Assembly (NCBI GenBank): GCA_029287515.1
Contig: JARFQZ010000187.1
Span: 1-20,204, forward strand
Length of the DNA: 20,204 nucleotides
From: Lysobacterales bacterium
GTDB taxonomy: Bacteria; Pseudomonadota; Gammaproteobacteria; Xanthomonadales; SZUA-36
Reading direction: 5' to 3'
Within the stretch, counting starts at the first letter, position 1, and each line of letters opens with the position of its first letter. Position numbers and translations under genes: made by a program. This document shows positions 7,081-13,864 of the stretch, piece after piece. The notes under the pieces were generated by a model. The model saw only the letters and a list, made by a program, of their open reading frames with translations, was not told where the DNA came from and ran no database searches.

Positions 7081-7107
7081 AGCCCGGTTTGACCGGGCTT
7101 TTTTTTT
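7081..7107 (+). terminator. Intrinsic terminator of the alpha operon
   Basis: AGCCCGGT (7081-7088) pairs with ACCGGGCT (7092-7099) over 8 bp around a 3-nt loop, followed by an uninterrupted T-run to 7107. It lies 27 nt after the rplQ stop and closes the long ribosomal transcript. Confidence 0.95.
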
Positions 7108-7217
7108 GCACGATTGTGCCGTCCTGATATAAGTCGACACCCAGAGGATTTACGTGGTTTTCGTGCTAAGCTTGAAAAAACGGGTATATTTTCCGAACTC
7201 CAAATGAGAGAGAGCCG

Positions 7218-7505
7218 ATGAACGTTTTAAGAAAATCAGTGACCATTGTTTGTCTTGTCAGTCTCATGGTTTTTCTTTCAGCATGCGCCCCGGCCACAGG
7301 CAGCGACGAGTGGTGCGAGGCATTGAAACAAAAGCCGAAATCTGACTGGACGGCGGGCGAAGCGGGTGATTACACGAAGTATTGCCTGTTGGGAGTGGCC
7401 GAGCCCGGCAGCGACGAGTGGTGCGCGAAAATGAAGGGCAAATCTGACGATGACATGACGGTCGAAGATGCCAAAATTTACGCCAGACACTGTTTAGTCA
7501 AGTGA
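7218..7505 (+). CDS. Small lipoprotein with two tandem DUF3012-like repeats
   Basis: The function is unknown. The 95-residue product has an N-terminal hydrophobic signal and a lipobox LSAC (residues 20-23), so Cys23 should be lipidated. The mature part is two copies of one motif: GSDEWCEALKQKPKSDW with EAGDYTKYC (about residues 28-56) and GSDEWCAKMKGKSDDDM with DAKIYARHC (about 64-92). Each copy has two cysteines. From memory the pattern GS-x-x-WC, DWT-x-x-EA and KHC resembles DUF3012, whose members are usually a single copy. GAGAGAG before ATG is the ribosome binding site. TATATT at 7185-7190 may be a -10, but I see no convincing -35. Confidence 0.85.
   Translation: MNVLRKSVTIVCLVSLMVFLSACAPATGSDEWCEALKQKPKSDWTAGEAGDYTKYCLLGVAEPGSDEWCAKMKGKSDDDMTVEDAKIYARHCLVK
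7299..7425 (+). repeat. Internal duplication within the DUF3012-like lipoprotein gene
   Basis: The 19 bases starting GGCAGCGACGAG at 7299-7317 recur exactly at 7407-7425. The offset is 108 nt, i.e. exactly 36 codons, in the same frame, and encodes the repeated GSDEWC. The rest of the two copies has diverged, so the duplication is not brand new. Confidence 0.85.
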
Positions 7506-7551
7506 TGGCAGGTGCATGGTGAATTAACTAAAGTTCGTTATTACTCCGGCA

Positions 7552-7683
7552 TCACTCTTCATACTCTTCCAAAGGCACTGCCGCCCGATGCTTCCTCGGG
7601 GGATAGATCCTGCCCGTGGTGACGCCTTCCGGCAGGCAGCCGGATTCGCATAACCCGGGAATCATTTCATAGGCGATCGGCAT
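7552..7683 (-). CDS. Possible 43-residue ORF downstream of the secreted protein
   Basis: Reading from ATG at 7683 to TGA at 7552 gives a 43-residue peptide starting MPIAYEMIPGLCESGCLPEG, with Cys12 and Cys16 in a C-x3-C arrangement and an acidic end EEYEE. The start is 5 nt after the stop of the upstream minus-strand gene, which fits a two-gene unit. There is no strong ribosome binding site, no signal peptide and no family I recognise. It may be real through translational coupling or chance. Confidence 0.35.
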   Translation of the reverse strand: MPIAYEMIPGLCESGCLPEGVTTGRIYPPRKHRAAVPLEEYEE

Positions 7684-7688
7684 GGATG

Positions 7689-8090
7689 TCAGTCTTCAAG
7701 AACCGCATGTACAAAGGGTGACCAGTAGGTTTGGTCCAGCTGCGACTCAATGCTTGCATCAATATCAACTTTCACCGCTAAGTGATATGTTTTTCCTGGT
7801 TTTATAGTCAGTTTAAGATCTTTACTTCGTGGATTGTCCTGGGGGTTTTCGACCAGGTCGGGAGACCATTCGACATCGAGTAAAGGGCTTACCGTTACAG
7901 TATGTTCTCCCGCTGCAAGGGGATAGCGAAGCGCATGGGTGACGTTCATGCCGTCAATCCGTTCGATCCTGACTTTATAGACGTGTTCGGAAGAAAGTGC
8001 ATAAGGAATGCTCATCACCCACGAATCGGCAGCGGCCACGGTTGGTAACGACAGGCCCAGTAGAAGAGCTATGAAACGTTTGCAAAACAC
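7689..8090 (-). CDS. Hypothetical secreted protein
   Basis: I do not recognise the family. The product is 133 residues if started at GTG 8090. It opens with a basic FCKRF segment and a hydrophobic run (IALLLGLSLP) ending TVAAADS, a good signal-peptidase I site near residues 20-23, so it is probably periplasmic. The mature 110 residues are rich in alternating strand-like segments (VYKVRIERIDG, AAGEHTVTVSPLLDV, KDLKLTIKPGKTYHLAVKVDI), which suggests a beta-sandwich fold. An ATG at 8098 is out of frame, so GTG is the best start, although the ribosome binding site is weak. A terminator of the next gene lies immediately upstream. Confidence 0.75.
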   Translation of the reverse strand: MFCKRFIALLLGLSLPTVAAADSWVMSIPYALSSEHVYKVRIERIDGMNVTHALRYPLAAGEHTVTVSPLLDVEWSPDLVENPQDNPRSKDLKLTIKPGKTYHLAVKVDIDASIESQLDQTYWSPFVHAVLED

Positions 8091-8104
8091 AATGTCATCT
8101 ATTG

Positions 8105-8137
8105 TAAAACAAAAACCCCAGGCCGAAACCCGGGGTT
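8105..8137 (-). terminator. Intrinsic terminator after the 39-residue membrane peptide gene
   Basis: Read on the minus strand, AACCCC-G-GG pairs with CC-T-GGGGTT (arms 8137-8129 and 8122-8114) for nine pairs including one G-U, with a 6-nt loop. It is followed by TTTTTGTTTT. It lies about 20 nt after the stop at 8157 and 24 nt before the GTG of the next gene. The T-tract is only on the minus strand side. Confidence 0.85.
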
Positions 8138-8156
8138 GGTGTTCCCTTGCACAAGT

Positions 8157-8276
8157 TTAGCTTTGAGATAAGAGTGTCAGCGACGCCATCAGGAGCATGA
8201 GAAACCATCCTGCGACCGTCCATCCGGCCAGCATTGTCAGGCTCGCTTTAAACAGATTGATCATTGCAGTTTTCAT
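8157..8276 (-). CDS. Putative 39-residue single-pass membrane peptide
   Basis: ATG at 8276 to TAA at 8157 encodes 39 residues: a short N-terminal MKTAMINLFKASL, then a strongly hydrophobic run containing MLAGWTVAGWFLMLLMASL, ending LLSQS. One membrane helix with a positively charged N-terminal side is expected. I recognise no family. Support comes from context: a consensus sigma-54 promoter lies about 200 nt upstream on the same strand and an intrinsic terminator just downstream, so the ORF is the only coding candidate of that transcript. A GGAGG lies 14 nt before the ATG, farther than usual, which is the main weakness. Confidence 0.6.
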   Translation of the reverse strand: MKTAMINLFKASLTMLAGWTVAGWFLMLLMASLTLLSQS

Positions 8277-8466
8277 AGTGCTACTTTATGCCTCCATGCT
8301 AATTGGCGCTTGTCCTTAACGGTCGATGTCTTGACCGTCGCGCTTCCTGAATATCTCCCCGGTTAAACGGGTTTTACCGCTAGTCTTTCTCGTGCCAGCC
8401 TGAACTTGCCAGGCGCGGTATTTGCAAACAGTAATCATTTGCAGGTGGCGATAATTCAGTGTTTCA
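8277..8466 (-). other. Structured leader upstream of the membrane peptide
   Basis: This 190-nt non-coding stretch is the expected 5' leader of the sigma-54 transcript. Four perfect inverted repeats occur in sequence: TGCAAA/TTTGCA (8423-8428 with 8438-8443), GCCTG/CAGGC (8398-8402 with 8410-8414), CCCG/CGGG (8358-8361 with 8368-8371) and ACGGTC/GACCGT (8319-8324 with 8333-8338). No known riboswitch consensus was recognised. It could be a cis-regulatory RNA or the body of a small RNA. Confidence 0.4.
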
Positions 8467-8476
8467 ACTATATACA

Positions 8477-8492
8477 TGCAATATACGTGCCA
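8477..8492 (-). promoter_or_regulatory. Consensus sigma-54 (RpoN) promoter
   Basis: On the minus strand the sequence reads TGGCACG-TATA-TTGCA, an exact match to the RpoN -24/-12 consensus (TGGCACG, four bases, TTGC, A/T). The -24 block is at 8492-8486 and the -12 block at 8481-8477, giving a start near 8466. Assuming equal base frequencies, such a full match is expected about 0.005 times in 20 kb over both strands. It points toward the 39-residue membrane peptide. Confidence 0.75.
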
Positions 8493-8539
8493 GAAAAAAA
8501 TAAAATTAAATATACATTAATTTCAATAGCTTGCTATTT

Positions 8540-8558
8540 GTAAATGAGAATCAATATA
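8540..8558. promoter_or_regulatory. Fur-box-like sequence (weak)
   Basis: This AT-rich 19-mer (core AAATGAGAATCA) matches the 19-bp Fur consensus at 14 positions. It lies about 50 bp upstream of the sigma-54 promoter and 80 bp beyond the feoB stop, so it is not placed to control feoAB. A match of this quality could occur by chance in such AT-rich DNA. Confidence 0.3.
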
Positions 8559-8586
8559 AGAAAAAAGGTATATCAGTGCCGATGAG

Positions 8587-8602
8587 TGTCAACGGGCTGA
8601 CA
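8587..8602. promoter_or_regulatory. Palindrome TGTCA-N6-TGACA, possible activator site
   Basis: TGTCA (8587-8591) and TGACA (8598-8602) form a perfect inverted repeat about 120-135 bp upstream of the predicted sigma-54 start site. That is the usual distance for a bacterial enhancer-binding protein. It also lies just past the feoB stop and could instead be an RNA hairpin. The activator is unknown. Confidence 0.3.
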
Positions 8603-8639
8603 TATTTTGTCGCTTGCAGGTGCGGGGCGGGCGCCTGTA

Positions 8640-10823
8640 TCAGGCCATGCTGCCGACTTGGTAAATCAGAAATGCGCCGGTGTAGCCGATCACCGTCATG
8701 TAGGTCCAGGCAAATAAGGGCCAGCGCCAGCTGTTGGTTTCGCGCCTGATGGTTGCGATGGTAGCGGCACACTGCAGGCACCATGCATAAAACAGCAACA
8801 GGCCCAGGACCATGGGAACAGTGAAGATCGGGCTCCCGTCGGGCCAGGCCGCCGATCGTAACTTGGCCGTCAGGCTTGCTTCTTCCGCTTCCTCGCCGAC
8901 GGCGTATATGGTTCCCATAACGGCAACGACGACTTCCCGGGCCGGAAAGCCTGCAATCACCGCCGCCGAAACACGCCAGTCCCATCCCAGCGGTAAAAAA
9001 ACCGGTTCGACAAGGCGCCCTGCACGGCCAAGGAAACTCTGTTCCAATTGATCGGCGGCCGCCGTGTTTTGCAGGCCGAGAATTTCCTGTTCAAGCCGGG
9101 CACCGCTGTAAACGGTCTCTGCCTGCGCAATTGCTTGTTGCAGTTCAGCCGGGATTGCCTCTGAACGCGGAAAATAGGCAAGCGCCCAGATGATGATCGC
9201 GACCGCGAAGATCACGGTTCCGGCTCGCTTGAGAAAAATCCTTGCCCGGTCGAACAGCTTGATCATTACGGTTTGCAGATTGGGCCGCCGAAATTCCGGC
9301 AAGGCCAGTGCAAACTGTGGCTTGGGGCCCCTCAGGGCAGAGCGTTTCATGATCCAGGCCGTCACCAGTCCACCTAAGATCCCCAGTAAATAAAGGCCGA
9401 GCAAAACGATGCCCTGGAGGTTGAACCAGCCCACGGATTCATCGGGAACGAATGCGGCGATCAGCAGGGCGTAGACGGGCAGCCTGGCCGAGCAGGTCAT
9501 GAAGGGTGCGGCCAGGATGGTTGCAATCCGGTCCCGCCGATCGGGTATGACGCGGGTCGCCATGATCGCCGGTACGGCGCAGGCGAAACTCGAAAGCATG
9601 GGAATCACGGACTGGCCGGATAAGCCCACCGTCCGCATGACACGATCCATCAGGAAAGCAGCTCGTGCCAGGAAACCCGAGTCCTCCAGGATGATGATGA
9701 ACAGGAACAGGATCAGGATTTGTGGCAGGAATATGATGACGCTGCCAACCCCGGCGATCACTCCATCTGTGAGGAAACTCGAAAATGCCCCGGCGGGCAG
9801 CCATTCACCGACCTGGTCAGCCAGCAAAGACGCGCCGAGGTCGATTGCCTCCATCATGGGTGTCGCCCAGGAAAAAACCGCCTGGAAAACCAGCGCCATG
9901 ACCGCGAAGAACAACAGTGTCGCGGGCCAGGGCTGATTCAGCCATCTCAGCCCTCGTGCGCCGTAGCGCTCGATCAAGGGCGCCTGATGCAGCGACTCTT
10001 TCAGCACATCGTGCACCCATCGATACCGGTGCCGTGCCTCGCAGGCCTGGGGCGGTTCATCTCCAAACAGCTGCTCGCGTACCTTATCGACTTCTTCGGC
10101 ACCGAGGTGGTCTTCCAGGAGTCCAGCGCGCCTTCCGTCGGGATGAATCAGTGCCTGGATCACGTCTATCCTGGGCAACCGGCCCTCGCAACGGGCAACC
10201 AGTTCATCCGCCGTGCTGCTCAGTTCCGGCCATGATTCAGGTATGGCGGGATGGGCGGCCCCGGTTATGGTCTCCAGGGCTTCTTTGAGCGTATCCAGGC
10301 CCCGGCCGGTGGTGGCTACCACGGGATAAATCTTGATGCCGCCCAGGTGGCGCTGAAGGACTTCTATCGAAATATCGATGCCGCTGGAGGTGGCGACATC
10401 AGTCATGGTCATGGCCACGACCATGGGCATTTGCATCTCCATCAGCTGCTGGAGCAGGTAAAGGCCCTGGTACAGGTGGGTGGCGTCCAGCACGACCAGC
10501 AATCCGCCGGGGCTGGGCGTGCCTTCAATCCGGCCCAGGATGACATCGATCGCGATCCGCTCGTCCGTCGAAAATCCGCCCAGGCAATAGATGCCGGGTA
10601 AGTCGACCAGCTCCAGTGCGCTGTTTTCCAGCTGCACGGTTCCGGAATGCTTCTCGACCGTAACGCCCGGGTAATTGCCGGTGGTCTGGCGCATGCCGGT
10701 CAGGCGGTTGAAGAGGGTGCTCTTACCTGAATTGGGATTACCGATGACCGCAATGGATGCTGACGCCCGGCGGTGAATACTAATGTTTTCGACCGGGACG
10801 TAGGTCGTTTCAACTTCAGACAT
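8640..10823 (-). CDS. feoB: Ferrous iron transporter FeoB
   Basis: FeoB imports Fe2+ across the inner membrane. The product is 727 residues (E. coli 773). The cytosolic G domain shows G1 GNPNSGKS (28-35), the switch segment NYPGVTVEK (50-58), G3 DLPG (74-77) and a G4 position reading TMTD (139-142), where family members usually have N-x-x-D. The membrane part carries the two Gate regions, recognisable from LEDSGFLARAAFLMDR and GFPAREVVVAVMGTIYAVG. The end has a CLQCAATIATIRRE segment and a final hydrophobic helix. The frame is open to 10955, but ATG 10823 fits the family and lies 4 nt after the feoA stop. No feoC is visible downstream. Confidence 0.96.
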   Translation of the reverse strand: MSEVETTYVPVENISIHRRASASIAVIGNPNSGKSTLFNRLTGMRQTTGNYPGVTVEKHSGTVQLENSALELVDLPGIYCLGGFSTDERIAIDVILGRIEGTPSPGGLLVVLDATHLYQGLYLLQQLMEMQMPMVVAMTMTDVATSSGIDISIEVLQRHLGGIKIYPVVATTGRGLDTLKEALETITGAAHPAIPESWPELSSTADELVARCEGRLPRIDVIQALIHPDGRRAGLLEDHLGAEEVDKVREQLFGDEPPQACEARHRYRWVHDVLKESLHQAPLIERYGARGLRWLNQPWPATLLFFAVMALVFQAVFSWATPMMEAIDLGASLLADQVGEWLPAGAFSSFLTDGVIAGVGSVIIFLPQILILFLFIIILEDSGFLARAAFLMDRVMRTVGLSGQSVIPMLSSFACAVPAIMATRVIPDRRDRIATILAAPFMTCSARLPVYALLIAAFVPDESVGWFNLQGIVLLGLYLLGILGGLVTAWIMKRSALRGPKPQFALALPEFRRPNLQTVMIKLFDRARIFLKRAGTVIFAVAIIIWALAYFPRSEAIPAELQQAIAQAETVYSGARLEQEILGLQNTAAADQLEQSFLGRAGRLVEPVFLPLGWDWRVSAAVIAGFPAREVVVAVMGTIYAVGEEAEEASLTAKLRSAAWPDGSPIFTVPMVLGLLLFYAWCLQCAATIATIRRETNSWRWPLFAWTYMTVIGYTGAFLIYQVGSMA

Positions 10824-10827
10824 TCTG

Positions 10828-11052
10828 TTAGATCGGGGAGATCCTGAAGCAGCCCGCCTGCTGTTTGCGTATTGAAATGGCGGCTCCGTGCACCGTGACT
10901 TCCATCGGATCGCCGCCAATTGCGGAGTTTTCGTACTGCACTTCGGCCCCTTCAATCAATCCCAGGACCATCAGGCGGACCACGCCGGGCTGCTTTGCGT
11001 CAATTTCATCGATTCGGGCAGTCTGGCCCGGGTTGAGTTCTCTGAGTGTCAT
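10828..11052 (-). CDS. feoA: Ferrous iron transport protein FeoA
   Basis: FeoA is a small cytosolic SH3-like protein needed for FeoB activity. The 74-residue product begins MTLRELNPGQTARIDEID and has the family features LMVLGLIEGAEVQYENSAI, GDPMEVTVHGAAISIRKQQA and the C-terminal RISPI. It ends 4 nt before feoB, forming a two-gene operon. A Fur box starts 17 bp upstream of the ATG, so iron repression is expected. Confidence 0.95.
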   Translation of the reverse strand: MTLRELNPGQTARIDEIDAKQPGVVRLMVLGLIEGAEVQYENSAIGGDPMEVTVHGAAISIRKQQAGCFRISPI

Positions 11053-11068
11053 GGTTTCGCTGCTAATT

Positions 11069-11087
11069 GAGAATGATTTTCATTTAG
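11069..11087. promoter_or_regulatory. Fur box upstream of feoA
   Basis: The 19-mer (plus strand GAGAATGATTTTCATTTAG) matches the palindromic Fur consensus at 14 of 19 positions, including the core ATGAxAATCATT on the minus strand. It lies 17 bp from the feoA start. A TAAAAT at 11097-11092 on the minus strand may be the -10, so Fur binding there would block transcription. Fur control of feoAB is well established in related bacteria. Confidence 0.75.
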
Positions 11088-11101
11088 AGTAATTTTAGAG
11101 G

Positions 11102-11117
11102 AAAAACGGGTGCCCGT
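11102..11117 (-). terminator. Weak intrinsic terminator after hutI
   Basis: On the minus strand ACGG (11117-11114) pairs with CCGT (11109-11106), optionally one more G-C pair inward, followed by five Ts (11106-11102). It lies about 30 nt past the hutI stop and just ahead of the feoA promoter region. The stem is short, so termination may be partial. Confidence 0.4.
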
Positions 11118-11144
11118 ATATAGACCCAGATCAAGTAAACGCCT

Positions 11145-12356
11145 TTAAATCCAATGGCCGGCTTTCAGAACTTCCGTGCAAGCGTTGGGAACGAAGTGAT
11201 AGAGCCACTGGTTCAGGGTCGGAGCATCGATGATGGCAAGATCGGCCACGAAGCCGGGCACCAGGGACCCCCTGCTGTTTTGCAGGGAAACGGCCCTTGC
11301 CGCGATGGCGGTAGCGCCGTTCAGGGTTTCCTGCGGCGTCATGGACTGGTTGATGCAGGCCAGCGTCATGGCCAGCGGCAGGTGAAAGCTGGGAGCCGAT
11401 CCCGGATTGAAATCTGTCGCCACGGCCACTGGCACGCCGGCATCCAGCAATTTCCTGGCGGGCAGGTAAGGTTCGGAAAGGTACAGCGAAGCCAGGGGAA
11501 GGCTGACCGCCACGGTGCCGCTGGAGGCTAGTGCATCGATTCCCTCATTGCTGATGTATTCCAGGTGTTCGGCGGACACGGCGCCCAGCTCAGCGGCCAG
11601 CAGGGCGCCTCCGCCGTTTGAAAGCTGGTCGGCATGGACCTTTAGTTTCAGGCCATGATGAGTGGCGGCGCCGAGAACAGCTCTCGCCTCGTCCAGGGTA
11701 TAGGCACCGGCTTCGATAAAGATGTCGCAGAAGCGGGCCAGATCACGTTCCGCTACCGCGGGAATCAGCTCTTCGCACAGCAGCCTGATGTAGTCTTCAC
11801 GCCGGTCCCGGTATTCCGGCGGGATGATATGGGCGCCGAGAAACGTGGGCACCAGGTCAACCGCGTGTTCCTGGTCCAGTCGCCGGTAGACTTCAAGCTG
11901 CTTCAACTCGTTTTCATAATCCAGGCCATAACCGCTTTTACATTCCACGGTCGTCACTCCCAACGCCAGCATGGCGTCCAGGGCCATGCGCGCCTTTCGC
12001 CCGAGCTCTTCGGGGCTGGAAGCCCGGGTTGCGCCAACAGTGCTGGCGATACCGCCACCACTGGCTGCAATTTCCTGGTAGCTCGCGCCTTCCAGGCGCC
12101 ACTGGAATTCATCGCCGCGCCAGCCGCCGAAACACAGGTGTGTATGACAATCGATCAGGCCCGGAATGACCAGCCGGTTGCCGGCGTCGATTTCCGGTTC
12201 ATCCGTGAATTCCGCCGGCAGGTCGGATTGAGGCCCCACCCAGCTAACGGTGTCGCCGTTCCAGGCGACGGCGGCGTGGTCGATCAGGCCGGCATCCTGT
12301 TGCGGATTTCCCGGGGGGCAGGTGGCGAGCTGTGAGATGTTTACCAGGACCGGCAT
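11145..12356 (-). CDS. hutI: Imidazolonepropionase
   Basis: HutI hydrolyses 4-imidazolone-5-propionate to N-formimino-glutamate, step three of histidine degradation, in the cytosol. The product is 403 residues, normal for this amidohydrolase family. Visible metal and active-site motifs are PGLIDCHTH (His71, His73), FLGAHIIPPEYR (about 172-183), KVHADQ (His241), AEHLEY (His264) and ATDFNPGSAPS (Asp315). Its ATG overlaps the hutH stop by one base (TGATG), so it is translationally coupled. It is the last gene of the hutU-hutH-hutI unit. Confidence 0.96.
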   Translation of the reverse strand: MPVLVNISQLATCPPGNPQQDAGLIDHAAVAWNGDTVSWVGPQSDLPAEFTDEPEIDAGNRLVIPGLIDCHTHLCFGGWRGDEFQWRLEGASYQEIAASGGGIASTVGATRASSPEELGRKARMALDAMLALGVTTVECKSGYGLDYENELKQLEVYRRLDQEHAVDLVPTFLGAHIIPPEYRDRREDYIRLLCEELIPAVAERDLARFCDIFIEAGAYTLDEARAVLGAATHHGLKLKVHADQLSNGGGALLAAELGAVSAEHLEYISNEGIDALASSGTVAVSLPLASLYLSEPYLPARKLLDAGVPVAVATDFNPGSAPSFHLPLAMTLACINQSMTPQETLNGATAIAARAVSLQNSRGSLVPGFVADLAIIDAPTLNQWLYHFVPNACTEVLKAGHWI

Positions 12357-13864
12357 CAGGTCAGTGAGCCGATTTCGGCTTCAACACCCGATGCCAGTTC
12401 GCCCTGTCGAAGGATGGTGGCGCACAGGTCCAGATCGTTACGCACCTCGTAGTCTTTCTGTGCGTGCTCTATCTGGCTGCGAAGCAGTTCGTGAGCGATC
12501 AGTACGCCCCGGCCCGGATTCAGGGGAGCGCGAAAATCCAATGCCTGCGCAGCAGTCAGGAACTCTACCGCCAGCACCCGTTCGACATTGCGCAGAACGG
12601 ACAACAGCTTCAGTGCGCTGATCGAGCCCATGCTGACGTGATCTTCCTGCCCCAGGCTTGTCGGGATAGAGTCGACGCTGGCGGGATGGCAAAGCACCTT
12701 GTTTTCCGAGACCAGGGCCGCGGCCGTGTACTGGGGCATCATGAATCCGGAATTGACGCCGGTGTCCTTCATCAGTAGCTTGGGTAATCCGTCGTGCCCT
12801 TCAAGCAACAGGTAGGTGCGCCTCTCTGAAATGCTGGCGAGCTCGGCAAGGGCGATGTCGGCGAAATCCATCGCCAGCGCCAAAGGCTGACCGTGGAAGT
12901 TTCCGCCGGAAATGATATCGCCGTTATCGAACACCAGGGGGTTGTCGGTCACCGAATTGAGTTCTGTTTCGATGGTGTTCATTGCAAACGCCAGCGCATC
13001 CCTGCTGGCGCCATGCACCTGGGGCACGCAGCGCAGGCAGTAAGGGTCCTGCACCCGTCCGCAATCTCTGTGCGAATCCATGATTTCGCTCTTTTCCAGC
13101 AACTTCCTTATATTGCCCGCCACGGTTATTTGCCCTGGGTGAGGGCGGATATTATGGATTCGGGGATCGAACGGCGCAGCGCTGCCCTGAAGCGCTTCCA
13201 GGCTCATGGCTGCCAGTATGTCCGCCTCTTTTTGCAGCACCAGCGCACGCTCGAGCACGTAGGCGCCGTAAGCGGTCATCAGCTGGGTGCCATTGATCAG
13301 CGCGAGGCCGTCTTTCTCTTTCAGTTGCACCGGGTTGATCCCGAGCAATTTCATAGCGTCTTCGGCAGGCATCTTGCCGCTTTCTGTTTCGTTCCAGACC
13401 TCGCCGCGCCCGATAAGGGGCAGGCACAAATGGGCCAGCGGCGCCAGGTCACCGGACGCACCGACACTACCGCGGCTGGGCACCCAGGGTGTCAGGCCCG
13501 ACTTGTCGAATGCCAGTAGTTGGTTGAACGTCGACAGGGAGATGCCGGACTGCCCCAGCCCCAGCGCATGAATTTTCAGTTGCAGCATCAGGCGGGTGAT
13601 CTCAGGGGGGACAGGATCACCGACGCCACAGGCGTGGCTCAGCAGGATGTTCTGCTGGAGTTCATACAGTAGTTCTTCTTCGATCCGCTCGGATGCCAGG
13701 ATTCCAAAACCGGTATTGATCCCGTAGTGAGCGTTTCCATCGCTCAGGGCATTGGTGACTTTTTCGCGGCTACGGTCCACCGCCCCCTGGTCGGCGCGCA
13801 GGGCCTCCATGCTGGCGGCCAGGTCGGCGTAGAGCGACTTTATCCGGATCATGGCATCAGCCAT
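12356..13864 (-). CDS. hutH: Histidine ammonia-lyase
   Basis: HutH converts L-histidine to urocanate and ammonia, the first step of the pathway. The product is 502 residues, close to the usual 505-510. It has YGINTGFG (47-54), the SVGASGDLAPLAHL segment (133-146) in which Ala136-Ser137-Gly138 form the MIO electrophile, the RVQDPYCLRC motif, and a GGNFHGQPLALAMD segment. The start overlaps the hutU 3' end by 8 nt. The ATG at 13864 is used; an ATG four codons later is an alternative. Confidence 0.97.
   Translation of the reverse strand: MADAMIRIKSLYADLAASMEALRADQGAVDRSREKVTNALSDGNAHYGINTGFGILASERIEEELLYELQQNILLSHACGVGDPVPPEITRLMLQLKIHALGLGQSGISLSTFNQLLAFDKSGLTPWVPSRGSVGASGDLAPLAHLCLPLIGRGEVWNETESGKMPAEDAMKLLGINPVQLKEKDGLALINGTQLMTAYGAYVLERALVLQKEADILAAMSLEALQGSAAPFDPRIHNIRPHPGQITVAGNIRKLLEKSEIMDSHRDCGRVQDPYCLRCVPQVHGASRDALAFAMNTIETELNSVTDNPLVFDNGDIISGGNFHGQPLALAMDFADIALAELASISERRTYLLLEGHDGLPKLLMKDTGVNSGFMMPQYTAAALVSENKVLCHPASVDSIPTSLGQEDHVSMGSISALKLLSVLRNVERVLAVEFLTAAQALDFRAPLNPGRGVLIAHELLRSQIEHAQKDYEVRNDLDLCATILRQGELASGVEAEIGSLT

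Noticed and set aside
8277..8466. Cyclic-di-GMP (GEMM) or other known riboswitch in the structured leader
   Set aside because: The GGCACGAGAAAG stretch loosely recalls GEMM, but the conserved GCAAAGC-type core and the receptor loop are absent.
8531..8749. 72-residue plus-strand ORF crossing the feoB stop
   Set aside because: It starts at a non-ATG codon in AT-rich regulatory DNA and runs antisense into feoB; composition (Arg, Cys and Ser-rich) is typical of a shadow frame.
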